Part shown: piece after piece, positions 1-6,277 of the stretch
Layout of the letters: every line of letters starts with the position of its first letter
How positions within the stretch are numbered: the first letter of the stretch is position 1
NCBI GenBank assembly: GCA_002372875.1
Contig: DFJD01000010.1
Location: forward strand, 1 to 8,105
DNA length: 8,105 nucleotides
Reading direction: 5' to 3'
Source: Clostridiales bacterium UBA3680
GTDB taxonomy: Bacteria; Bacillota; Clostridia; Lachnospirales; CAG-274
Notes under the pieces: generated by a model
Seen by the model: only the letters and a program-made list of their open reading frames with translations
The model's database searches: none
What the model was told of the DNA's origin: nothing
Made by a program: the position numbers and the translations under genes

Positions 1-550
1 TTATTGTAATAATGTTCTCCTTCTTTGTAACGGATGCGAAAATAATCCTTCTCACCTTAGACAAAGCTGTTGAACCTGCCGCACAAAAAGACGAAAAGTC
101 ATACTCTCCGATCAAATAAGCTGCCGCCCTATCCATTTTGGAAACGTCAAGGTTTCTTCTTTCAAATGCGGTGTAATTTCTCAACATCGGATTCGGATAT
201 TCGTCATTTAATATTTTGTAGGTATATGTCTTATCGGTAACACTGTATTGAGGATGAAAGTTTTCCGATACCTCAACCGCATTATTAACAACTATATCAT
301 CGGGCAAAAATGTATTAAGTGCCCGCGGAAGAGCAGGCAAGGGAATTTTCAAATCCATTTCAAACAATGCCCTTTGAGCTTTTGCATGAACTCCTGTATC
401 TGTACGGCTTGAACCTCTTACGGTAATGTTTTCTTTTAAAAGTTTTGAAAGAGCGTTTTCAAGCTCTCCTTGAACGGTTACCGCATTTTCTTGTTTTTGC
501 CAGCCGTGATAATTCGTTCCGTCATAGGCAACAGTAAGCAATACTCTCAT
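1..550 (-). CDS. truA: tRNA pseudouridine synthase A (TruA), partial, 3' end outside window
   Basis: Translating the minus strand from ATG at 550-548 gives 183 open codons, still without a stop when the window ends; the family is usually about 245-260 residues, so roughly the last quarter is missing. The start MRVLLTVAYDGTNYHGWQ is the typical TruA N-terminus. RTDTGVHA at residues 49-56 carries the catalytic aspartate (D51, the RTD motif). ALNTFLPDDI (77-86), a DFSSFC segment (151-156) and SKVRRI (164-169) match further conserved TruA blocks. The enzyme converts uridines 38-40 of the tRNA anticodon arm to pseudouridine in the cytoplasm. It is the last visible gene of the ecf operon: its ATG overlaps the ecfT stop as ATGA (550-547), and a GGAG at 557-560 lies 6 bases upstream, so translation is probably coupled. 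One oddity is FHPQYSV at 98-104, where many relatives have an arginine in place of Q101. Identification is secure. Confidence 0.96.
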   Translation of the reverse strand, partial: MRVLLTVAYDGTNYHGWQKQENAVTVQGELENALSKLLKENITVRGSSRTDTGVHAKAQRALFEMDLKIPLPALPRALNTFLPDDIVVNNAVEVSENFHPQYSVTDKTYTYKILNDEYPNPMLRNYTAFERRNLDVSKMDRAAAYLIGEYDFSSFCAAGSTALSKVRRIIFASVTKKENIITI

Positions 551-1356
551 TTCATACTCCATACTAAGCTAACAACAACTACCACCGCAAGCAAAAAAAG
601 AATAACACCGTATGCATAATAATCGTTTTTTGTATATTTTAATTCCCTCAGCTTTGTCCTTTTCATATCGGGTCTGTAACATCTTGACTCCATAGCCATA
701 GCAAGCTCATCGGCTCTTCTGAAGGAGGATAAAAACAAGGGAACAAGCAAAGGTATCATATTCTTTGCTCTTTTTATAAGGCCGCCGTTTTCAAAATCGG
801 CACCTCTTGCCTGCTGTGCCTTTTTGATCTTATCAAGCTCCTCGATGAGAGTAGGAATAAATCGAAGAGCGATACTCATTATCATTCCTATTTCCGATGA
901 AGAAATTTTTGTGAAAGAACAAGGTTTTCTAAGCAACCTTTCAACTCCGTCGGCAAGGGAGATCGGAGTGGTGGTAAAAGTTAAAAAAGACGATGTGCAA
1001 ACTATCAGCACAAGTCGTAAACAAAGGGATATGGTCGTAAACAGTCCATCATCGGTAATGTTTATAAGAGGGGTTTTTATAATGGTATTTCCTGTTTTTA
1101 TAAAAAAGATGTTAAACAAAGCCGTGATTATTATTATAAACACCATGCCCTTTAACCCTCTTATTGCCATTAATACGGGAACATGAGAGACTTTTGCAAG
1201 ATATACAAAAAGCAGAGTACATATTCCGTAGGATATAATATTATTTGAAAGGAATACCATGGCTATATAAAGCATTGTTCCTATGATTTTTGTTCTTGGA
1301 TCCAGTTTGTGTATTATGGAATCGGATGGATAATATTGTCCGAGAGTAACATTCAT
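547..1356 (-). CDS. ecfT: Energy-coupling factor transporter transmembrane protein EcfT (CbiQ family)
   Basis: This 269-residue integral membrane protein is the scaffold of a group II ECF transporter. It links the two ATPase domains to interchangeable S components that bind vitamins or metals. The N-terminus contains SDSIIHKLDPRTK (11-23), typical of the CbiQ/EcfT family. Hydrophobic segments lie at about 24-38, 41-55, 68-86, 105-128 and 247-266. The long cytoplasmic coupling region (about 150-245) holds the two family motifs that dock into the ATPases: ARG at 183-185 within QQARGADF, and SRC at 224-226 within AMESRCYRP, the usual second ARG site with Ser and Cys variants. The ATG at 1356 is chosen because GGAG at 1364-1367 sits 7 bases upstream. 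It starts 2 bases after the ecfA stop and its TGA overlaps the truA ATG, so it should be made stoichiometrically with EcfA. Substrate cannot be told, since no S component is in the window. Confidence 0.95.
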   Translation of the reverse strand: MNVTLGQYYPSDSIIHKLDPRTKIIGTMLYIAMVFLSNNIISYGICTLLFVYLAKVSHVPVLMAIRGLKGMVFIIIITALFNIFFIKTGNTIIKTPLINITDDGLFTTISLCLRLVLIVCTSSFLTFTTTPISLADGVERLLRKPCSFTKISSSEIGMIMSIALRFIPTLIEELDKIKKAQQARGADFENGGLIKRAKNMIPLLVPLFLSSFRRADELAMAMESRCYRPDMKRTKLRELKYTKNDYYAYGVILFLLAVVVVVSLVWSMK

Positions 1357-1358
1357 TT

Positions 1359-3116
1359 TTATTCTCCATTTAAAAGTCTGCCAATAATATCAGCGGCATC
1401 TCTGACGCTATACACATCATCGGGAACATTTATCCCCTCCTGCCTGAGCTCATGCATAATAAGAGAGACTTCGGGAGCATCGAGCCCTATCTGCTTTAAC
1501 CTGTTCACATTTTTAAAAACATTGTAAACCGTGTCAAGCATTTCCACCTTTCCCTCGTTCATAACAAGAATTCTGTCGCACACCTCCGATACATCTTCCA
1601 TTGAGTGTGATACAAGGAGGATCGTTATTCCGAGCTCATCTCTCATTTTTCTTATGTTGGAAAGTATAGCCCTTCTTCCCATAGGGTCAAGTCCTGCCAT
1701 AGGCTCGTCAAGAACGAGTATTTCAGGCTTCATTGCAAGCACGCTTGCAATGGCGACCCTTCTTTTTTGTCCTCCCGAAAGTGAAAACGGGGATTTTTTG
1801 CAATAGCTTTCATCAAGCTCTACCATTTTAAGCGACGAGGCAACTCTTTTTTTTATTTCTTCTTCGTCAATACCCATATTTTTGGGGCCGAATGCTATTT
1901 CATCATATACATTTTCTTCAAAGAGCTGATTTTCGGGATATTGAAAAACAAGACCTATCTTTTGTCTTATTTTTTTTATATTCTCTTTATCTTTCAGTAT
2001 GTTTTCGCCTTTAAACAACACCTCACCCTTTTCGGAGGTAATAAGTGCATTTAAATGCTGTGTAAGAGTGGATTTGCCCGAGCCTGTGTGGCCTATAATG
2101 CCCACAAATTCACCCGAGTATATTTCTATATTTATATCTTTAAGTGCCACCCTTTCAAAAGCGGTCTTTTCTCCGTAGATATGTGTTAAACCCTTTACCT
2201 GTAATATGGGCTCATTATGAACAGACCGATGCTCTCTTTGTTCAAAGTTAACGTTTTTCGGTGGTTTTTGAGAAAGTATATATCTTACAAGAGCTTCACT
2301 TGTTACGATACCCGAGGGGATTTTTTTATTAAACGCAGTGTTAAGCTCATAAACTATTTCGGAGGCTATCGGCACATCAAGTCGGAGTCCTCTCATATAC
2401 TCAACGTCCGAAAAAATTTCCGAGGGAGTACCGCTCTTTACTATAACGCCTTCATTCATAACAAAAATCTTATTTGCCTTTGCTGCCTCATCCATAAAAT
2501 GAGTTATCATTATAACCGTCATTCCATGTTCTCTGTTTAGGTAAGATGCAACCTTTATTACATCCTTTCTTCCGATGGGATCAAGCATGGCAGTTGATTC
2601 GTCAAAGACTATACATTCAGGTTTCATAGCCAAAACCCCTGCAATAGCTATTCTCTGCTTTTGGCCACCTGAAAGATTTGAAGGAGTTGCATACCGATAG
2701 TCATTCATTCCCACGGCATCAAGAGCAAAAGAGATATTTTCTTTTATCTTTTCGGGCGAAAAACCCAAATTCTCAGGTCCAAAAGCCACATCTTCCTCAA
2801 CGACCGAGGCAATTATTTGATTGTCGGGATTTTGAAAGACCATTCCGAGCTTGGTTCGAGCCGTCCAGATGCTTTTTTCGTCCTTAAGCATTTCTCCCGA
2901 TACAACAACCGTCCCCTCTTTCGGCAGCAAAAGTCCGTTCAATATTTTTGCAAGAGTCGATTTCCCCGAACCGTTATGACCGAGAATAGCGATAAAATCC
3001 CCTTTTTCGACACTTAAGTCTACTCCGTTGAGTGCACAAACGGGAATGGAAATATCTTTCTCTTCGTCATATCTTGTATATTCAAATTTAATACTTTTTG
3101 CATCAATGAATTTCAC
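1359..3116 (-). CDS. ecfA: Fused energy-coupling factor ATPase EcfA1-EcfA2 (double ABC ATPase)
   Basis: This single 585-residue reading frame holds two complete ABC ATPase domains. Domain 1 (about 1-285) has Walker A GHNGSGKS (46-53), Q-loop QNPDNQ (95-100), signature LSGGQ (148-152), Walker B ending D172-E173 in the EcfA1-like form DESTAMLDP, and switch histidine H206. Domain 2 (about 303-585) has Walker A GHTGSGKS (342-349), Q392, LSGGQ (446-450), Walker B D470-E471 in the EcfA2-like form DEPMAGLDP, and H504. Both sites look catalytically intact. The linker at about 282-302 is polar and charged. In most Firmicutes EcfA1 and EcfA2 are separate proteins of about 280 residues that form a heterodimer; here they are joined in the order of the separate genes. 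The product hydrolyses ATP at the inner membrane face to drive EcfT and S-component uptake. The start is GTG (3116-3114), with AGAGG at 3124-3128 placed 7 bases before it. It is the first gene of the operon with ecfT and truA. Confidence 0.95.
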   Translation of the reverse strand: MKFIDAKSIKFEYTRYDEEKDISIPVCALNGVDLSVEKGDFIAILGHNGSGKSTLAKILNGLLLPKEGTVVVSGEMLKDEKSIWTARTKLGMVFQNPDNQIIASVVEEDVAFGPENLGFSPEKIKENISFALDAVGMNDYRYATPSNLSGGQKQRIAIAGVLAMKPECIVFDESTAMLDPIGRKDVIKVASYLNREHGMTVIMITHFMDEAAKANKIFVMNEGVIVKSGTPSEIFSDVEYMRGLRLDVPIASEIVYELNTAFNKKIPSGIVTSEALVRYILSQKPPKNVNFEQREHRSVHNEPILQVKGLTHIYGEKTAFERVALKDINIEIYSGEFVGIIGHTGSGKSTLTQHLNALITSEKGEVLFKGENILKDKENIKKIRQKIGLVFQYPENQLFEENVYDEIAFGPKNMGIDEEEIKKRVASSLKMVELDESYCKKSPFSLSGGQKRRVAIASVLAMKPEILVLDEPMAGLDPMGRRAILSNIRKMRDELGITILLVSHSMEDVSEVCDRILVMNEGKVEMLDTVYNVFKNVNRLKQIGLDAPEVSLIMHELRQEGINVPDDVYSVRDAADIIGRLLNGE

Positions 3117-3123
3117 GGTATTG

Positions 3124-3128
3124 CCTCT
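3124..3128 (-). promoter_or_regulatory. Ribosome binding site deciding the GTG start of ecfA
   Basis: On the minus strand AAGAGG precedes a GTG codon by 7 bases. No ATG in this frame lies between the promoter and the conserved ABC domain, and the GTG gives a natural N-terminus, so GTG is the supported start. Confidence 0.8.
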
Positions 3129-3159
3129 TAAATTTCTTCATTTTCAAACATATTTGGTT

Positions 3160-3188
3160 ATTATACTACAAAATTTATCAACATTCAA
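3160..3188 (-). promoter_or_regulatory. Sigma-A-type promoter of the ecfA-ecfT-truA operon
   Basis: On the minus strand a perfect -10 hexamer TATAAT (3165-3160) is separated by exactly 17 bases from TTGAAT (3188-3183), which matches four of six bases of the -35 consensus. The predicted transcription start is near 3153, giving a leader of about 36 bases before the ecfA GTG. It lies just downstream of the terminator at 3205-3242, so the ecf operon has its own transcription start. No operator or riboswitch-sized leader is visible, so expression looks constitutive. Confidence 0.85.
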
Positions 3189-3201
3189 TAAATATCCTAC
3201 T

Positions 3202-3244
3202 AAAAAAGGACTTTTTTACCTTTTATGGCTAAAAAGTCCTTTAA
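3202..3244 (-). terminator. Intrinsic terminator after the stalk-domain gene
   Basis: AAAGGACTTTTT (3205-3216) pairs perfectly with AAAAAGTCCTTT (3231-3242), a 12-base-pair stem with a 14-base loop. On the minus strand the descending arm runs into six T residues (3207-3202). It starts 16 bases after the stop codon at 3259-3261 and separates that gene from the ecf promoter. Most stem pairs are A-T with a G-C core, so strength is moderate to good. The opposite strand lacks a T run of similar quality. Confidence 0.9.
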
Positions 3245-3258
3245 GGAAACACTAATTT

Positions 3259-4401
3259 TTACTCTTGTGCCGCAGTCTTTGCAAACTCTACCCAATCTTC
3301 TCCTGTTTTAAGGTAAAGCTTGTCTCCCTCCACGGTATACTCGTAAACAGTGTTATCATCCGTGCGAATCTCTATGCTTGTCCATATACCTTTTACCTCA
3401 TCTTGAAATGAGAGCAGAGCCGTATGGTCTTTATTGAGATTTATGATATCGATTTGTCCGTCTCCCGTTTCCTCAACAGACACCTTTGTGTAAATACCGG
3501 GAACATGCTCAAACTGAGTTTGAGGTCTGTAATTTTCAAATTCTATGGAATCGATGACATTTGCAATGGTATCGCTTACAAGAGTATCTTCATCTTCGGT
3601 ATTTTCCCCGACATGAGCTATTCTCTCAACAAGAAGTGTTCCGTCGTTATACTCTGCCGCGGTAAAACCTTGGTAGAGCCCCGAACCGCCTTCGGGTTCG
3701 ATATCGGCTAAAAATGCCCAATTATCTCCGGCAAAATAACCTTCTTTGCGTATTGTCTTTTCGGCATTCCAATCGGCTGTAACCTCACCGAGAACTTCCT
3801 GAGGCATTTTATCTTTAATATAGCTTATCTTAAGCATATTGGTGCCCGCACTCTCCCCGATGTAGACAAAGCTCACACCTTCTTCATCTTCATTTACATT
3901 TATAAGGTCACTGTTATATTTTACGGACCAACCGTCATTACTCTTGTATGTTTCTTCCTTTTCTTCCGTTTTAACGGGTGTTTCGGTATTGATAACAACG
4001 GTTTTTGTTTCTGCATCCCAATCTACCTTACAGCCAAAGCTTTCGGAAATTGCTCTTAAAGGTACCATGGTTCTTTCGTTAACTATCTGCGCAGGTGAAT
4101 CAAGCTCAATCTCGTTTTCATCGGCTTTCATATATTTATCACCAATGGTAAGTTTAAGTGTTTCGGCATCCTTTTTTACGGTTACGGTTTTGGTTTCTCC
4201 GTCCCAATCAACCTCCGCACCAAGCTGTTCGGAAATGACGCGAAGGGGAACTATCGTGCGGCCTTCGGCGGTTATCTGAGGCTCGGTATCGCTTGCAACG
4301 GTTTCTCCGTCTATAACTATGCTTAAATCAGAGGCATATACTCCAATGGACAAAGCTGCTGCCATTAGTGTGCTTGCTGCCAAAATAAGATTTTTCTTCA
4401 T
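3259..4401 (-). CDS. Exported copper-amine-oxidase-N (stalk) domain protein, C-terminal half unassigned
   Basis: This is a 380-residue protein with a signal peptide: KK at 2-3, a hydrophobic stretch 5-20, and a likely cleavage after VYA at 21-23. Residues about 25-138 form two copies of the copper amine oxidase N-terminal-like (stalk) unit. Copy one has GRTIVPLRVISEQLGAEVDW (47-66) and copy two ERTMVPLRAISESFGCKVDW (109-128), each followed by a D/E-TKTV strand. An acidic, lysine-rich linker (139-152) leads to a region (153-290) I do not recognise. A final beta-rich part (about 298-376) has alternating strands ending in VEGDKLYLKTGEDW, reminiscent of small lipocalin-like C-terminal modules, but this is uncertain. 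Stalk domains in Clostridia are usually extracellular or cell-wall-associated modules and do not imply amine oxidase activity; no catalytic oxidase domain is present. The ATG at 4401 is preceded by GGAGG 8 bases upstream (4410-4414). The gene stands alone between two terminators. Function unknown. Confidence 0.88.
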   Translation of the reverse strand: MKKNLILAASTLMAAALSIGVYASDLSIVIDGETVASDTEPQITAEGRTIVPLRVISEQLGAEVDWDGETKTVTVKKDAETLKLTIGDKYMKADENEIELDSPAQIVNERTMVPLRAISESFGCKVDWDAETKTVVINTETPVKTEEKEETYKSNDGWSVKYNSDLINVNEDEEGVSFVYIGESAGTNMLKISYIKDKMPQEVLGEVTADWNAEKTIRKEGYFAGDNWAFLADIEPEGGSGLYQGFTAAEYNDGTLLVERIAHVGENTEDEDTLVSDTIANVIDSIEFENYRPQTQFEHVPGIYTKVSVEETGDGQIDIINLNKDHTALLSFQDEVKGIWTSIEIRTDDNTVYEYTVEGDKLYLKTGEDWVEFAKTAAQE

Positions 4402-4409
4402 ACTCTTTT

Positions 4410-4414
4410 CCTCC
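4410..4414 (-). promoter_or_regulatory. Ribosome binding site of the stalk-domain gene
   Basis: GGAGG on the minus strand lies 8 bases before the ATG at 4401-4399 and directly before a signal peptide sequence, fixing the start. The AT-rich bases just upstream (4415-4431) contain TAAAAT- and TATAAA-like hexamers, but none has a convincing -35 at 16-18 bases, so no promoter is called. Confidence 0.75.
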
Positions 4415-4431
4415 GTTTTTATATTTTATTT

Positions 4432-4468
4432 AAAAAAGGAGCTTTCTTTTTTGAAACGCTCCTTTTTT
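4432..4468 (-). terminator. Intrinsic terminator after the LRR-dockerin gene, possibly bidirectional
   Basis: AAAAAAGGAGC (4432-4442) pairs with GCTCCTTTTTT (4458-4468), an 11-base-pair stem. Inside it TTTC (4443-4446) can pair with GAAA (4453-4456) past a bulged base, leaving a T6 loop. On the minus strand it begins 4 bases after the stop codon (4473-4475), and its last arm ends in six T residues. The plus-strand side also runs into T-rich sequence, so it could stop transcription both ways. It separates the four-gene cluster from the stalk-domain gene only 31 bases downstream. Confidence 0.9.
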
Positions 4469-4472
4469 CTTT

Positions 4473-6041
4473 TTATATGTTCTTTGCCAAATCCATTGAA
4501 TCCATCAAATCAACCGTACTTGAGCGGTCGTAGTCTGCATAATTTTGATCGGTATCTGAAAGCACGCTGTAACCTGTTATATGCTTAAGCATTTTTGCGA
4601 TATCTTTTTTGTTGACCGAGCCGTCGTTGTTTACATCTCCAACGGTACGTGTGTTTTGACTCATATCATTACTAACGTGAACATTAGAATATGATGAAAA
4701 ATATTGTTCCGCATAAGAACCCGAAGTTGTGTATACGTTATAACTCTTTCCTGTCGGAAACGCATATGAACCAATTTCTATTACGGATGCAGGTATTGTT
4801 ATTGATGCTATGTTATTGCATAAGTAAAACGCAGAATCCTCTATTTTAGTGACACTTGAAGGAATAATTACAGAAGATATATAACTATTTCCGTAAAAAG
4901 CCCTTTTTCCAATTACCGTTACAGTGTTTAATATTTCCACACTGTCAAGCCCCGAGGGACAAAAAACCAAAGTTTTTCCATCCTTTGAATAAAGCACACC
5001 GTTTACCGCAGAATATGCGTTATTACCGGGATCGACCTTAAATTCTTTTAAGACAGTACATCCGTAAAAAGCCATTGAGTCTATGGATGTCGTTTTTAAC
5101 GGAACGGTAAAGCTTTTTAATGATGAACAATTTGAAAAAGCCATCGACTCTATTGTCGTAATTCTGTCGGGCAAAGTTATTGTTTCAAATTGACAGTTTG
5201 CAAAACAACTACTTGGAATCGTAGTTATAGCACTGTCTTTATCCATCGTTACGGATTTCAATAGAGTACATTTTGAAAAAGCCGAAGCTCCGAGGGTTGT
5301 TATAGATTTAGGCAAAGTGAGTGAAGTTAACCCCGAGTTTGAAAAAGCAGATTTTCCTATTGAGGTCAGAGATTCCGGTAATGTTATTGTGCCGAGAGCA
5401 CTACAACCATTAAATGCACTATCTCCAATTGTCCTTAAAGACGAGGGCAACACGGATATAGATGTCAGTGCATAATCGTTTGCAAAGGCACTATTTTCTA
5501 TTGAAGTCATTACGCTGCCGCTTGGTATCGTTACGGTCTTTAAAGTGAATATACTCTTAAAACAATCTTTCGGAATTGCTGTCACGTTTGCATTCAGAGT
5601 AACATTTGTCAGCTTTGTCGATACAAAAGCTCCTTCTTCGTAGGTTTTAACATTTTCAAGATTTATATCGGTAAGAGATGTACATTCGCTGAAAGCACCT
5701 TTACCTATTTTGGTAACGGATGAAGGAAGAGTTACTTTTTTAAGTGTTGTGCAGCTTTGAAACGCTCCGTAATATGATCCTTCCGCATATTCTATTGCCG
5801 TGACCTTCTGCCCGTTTATAGTTGCGGGTACGGTCAACTCCGTTGCAGAGGTGATACAAGCTAATATGGAAACTCCCGAATTGGTATTTAAATAATAATA
5901 ATCGGTTGAGTTTTCCGTATACTTTCCGCTGTAATTAAAACCCATACTGACACCTGAAGGATACGCATAGGCTACAGTTCCCATTATTCCCATAAGAATT
6001 GCCGCCGATGCCGCGGCTGTCAAAAATTTAAATAATTTCAT
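4473..6041 (-). CDS. Secreted BspA-type leucine-rich-repeat protein with C-terminal dockerin-like domain
   Basis: This 522-residue exported protein has a signal peptide at 1-26 (lysines at 2 and 5, hydrophobic 7-24, likely cleavage after AYA). Residues about 90-430 contain some 14 LRR_5 units of about 23 residues, built around I-G-x-x-A-F-x-x-C-x-x-L. AF or CF pairs occur near 93, 116, 138, 160, 185, 209, 232, 254, 279, 301, 324, 381, 404 and 427. A non-repeat insert typical of this family (about 336-365, NGVLYSKDGKTLVFCPSG) interrupts the array. Residues 467-521 look like a type I dockerin: a calcium loop GDVNNDGSVNKKD (468-480) and a second, less regular loop ADYDRSSTVDLMD (502-514). A dockerin would attach the protein to a cohesin-bearing scaffold or the cell surface; the LRR part probably binds a partner protein or substrate. 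The start at 6041 is preferred over an in-frame ATG at 6179, because it gives the signal peptide, has GAGG at 6047-6050, and does not overlap the upstream gene. Confidence 0.92.
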   Translation of the reverse strand: MKLFKFLTAAASAAILMGIMGTVAYAYPSGVSMGFNYSGKYTENSTDYYYLNTNSGVSILACITSATELTVPATINGQKVTAIEYAEGSYYGAFQSCTTLKKVTLPSSVTKIGKGAFSECTSLTDINLENVKTYEEGAFVSTKLTNVTLNANVTAIPKDCFKSIFTLKTVTIPSGSVMTSIENSAFANDYALTSISVLPSSLRTIGDSAFNGCSALGTITLPESLTSIGKSAFSNSGLTSLTLPKSITTLGASAFSKCTLLKSVTMDKDSAITTIPSSCFANCQFETITLPDRITTIESMAFSNCSSLKSFTVPLKTTSIDSMAFYGCTVLKEFKVDPGNNAYSAVNGVLYSKDGKTLVFCPSGLDSVEILNTVTVIGKRAFYGNSYISSVIIPSSVTKIEDSAFYLCNNIASITIPASVIEIGSYAFPTGKSYNVYTTSGSYAEQYFSSYSNVHVSNDMSQNTRTVGDVNNDGSVNKKDIAKMLKHITGYSVLSDTDQNYADYDRSSTVDLMDSMDLAKNI

Positions 6042-6046
6042 ATTTT

Positions 6047-6052
6047 CCTCTT
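6047..6052 (-). promoter_or_regulatory. Ribosome binding site deciding the start of the LRR-dockerin gene
   Basis: AAGAGG on the minus strand lies 5 bases before ATG at 6041-6039, immediately ahead of a clear signal peptide. The longer frame starting at 6179 would add 46 residues overlapping the upstream 64-codon gene and would bury the signal peptide, so the downstream start is chosen. Confidence 0.75.
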
Positions 6053-6054
6053 TT

Positions 6055-6249
6055 CTATTTGGCATTTCCGTTATCATCAAAGGTTGCCGTAGCATGTTCG
6101 GAAAGATACTCTTCAAGGTATTGGGTAATCTTATCCGTGGACCTTTTTTCGGTAGGAGTAACAGTCTCTGCTCTTTCAAGAAAGAACATAAGGCAAATAA
6201 CTCCCGCGGAAATCACCGATATAATTATCATTATTCTTTTTACGTCCAT
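6055..6249 (-). CDS. Small single-pass membrane protein of unknown function, 64 residues
   Basis: This is a short frame I do not recognise. MDVKR at the N-terminus is followed by a hydrophobic segment at about 6-24, then a polar tail (25-64) with a possible amphipathic acidic helix, TDKITQYLEEYLSEHA (38-53). Positive residues before the membrane segment suggest an N-in, C-out orientation with the tail outside the cell. Evidence that it is real: a strong GGAGG (6257-6261) sits 7 bases before the ATG, and it fits neatly between thrH (28-base gap) and the LRR-dockerin gene (13-base gap). It uses the same strand, leaving no other gene in that space. No lipobox cysteine is present: C19 lies inside the hydrophobic segment without the usual context. 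It could be a membrane partner or anchor for the neighbouring exported LRR protein, but that rests on position alone. An unrelated small membrane peptide is equally possible. Confidence 0.75.
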   Translation of the reverse strand: MDVKRIMIIISVISAGVICLMFFLERAETVTPTEKRSTDKITQYLEEYLSEHATATFDDNGNAK

Positions 6250-6277
6250 TATTTCGCCTCCGAAACAATGCCTTTTA

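Noticed and set aside
824..1186. Plus-strand frame of 120 codons opposite ecfT
   Set aside because: Antisense shadow of a conserved membrane protein gene; its hydrophobic content mirrors the real gene.
3128..3151. Seven-codon mini-frame (MFENEEI) in the ecfA leader, whose TAA overlaps the ecfA ribosome binding site
   Set aside because: It has no ribosome binding site and its ATG falls only 2-3 bases from the predicted transcript start. It encodes no regulatory run of one amino acid, so it is most likely chance.
3205..3242. Inverted repeat considered as an operator or a riboswitch part for ecfA
   Set aside because: It lies upstream of the -35 element and ends in a T run on the gene's strand just after a stop codon, which fits a simple terminator. 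The transcribed ecfA leader is only about 36 bases, too short for a vitamin riboswitch.
4750..5760. Recurrent near-repeats in DNA considered as tandem repeats or a mobile element
   Set aside because: They are explained by degenerate 23-residue LRR_5 units in the protein; no terminal inverted repeats or transposase are present.
6042..6179. 46-residue N-terminal extension of the LRR-dockerin frame starting at 6179
   Set aside because: It overlaps the 64-codon gene in another frame, would place a signal peptide internally, and the ATG at 6041 has its own ribosome binding site.
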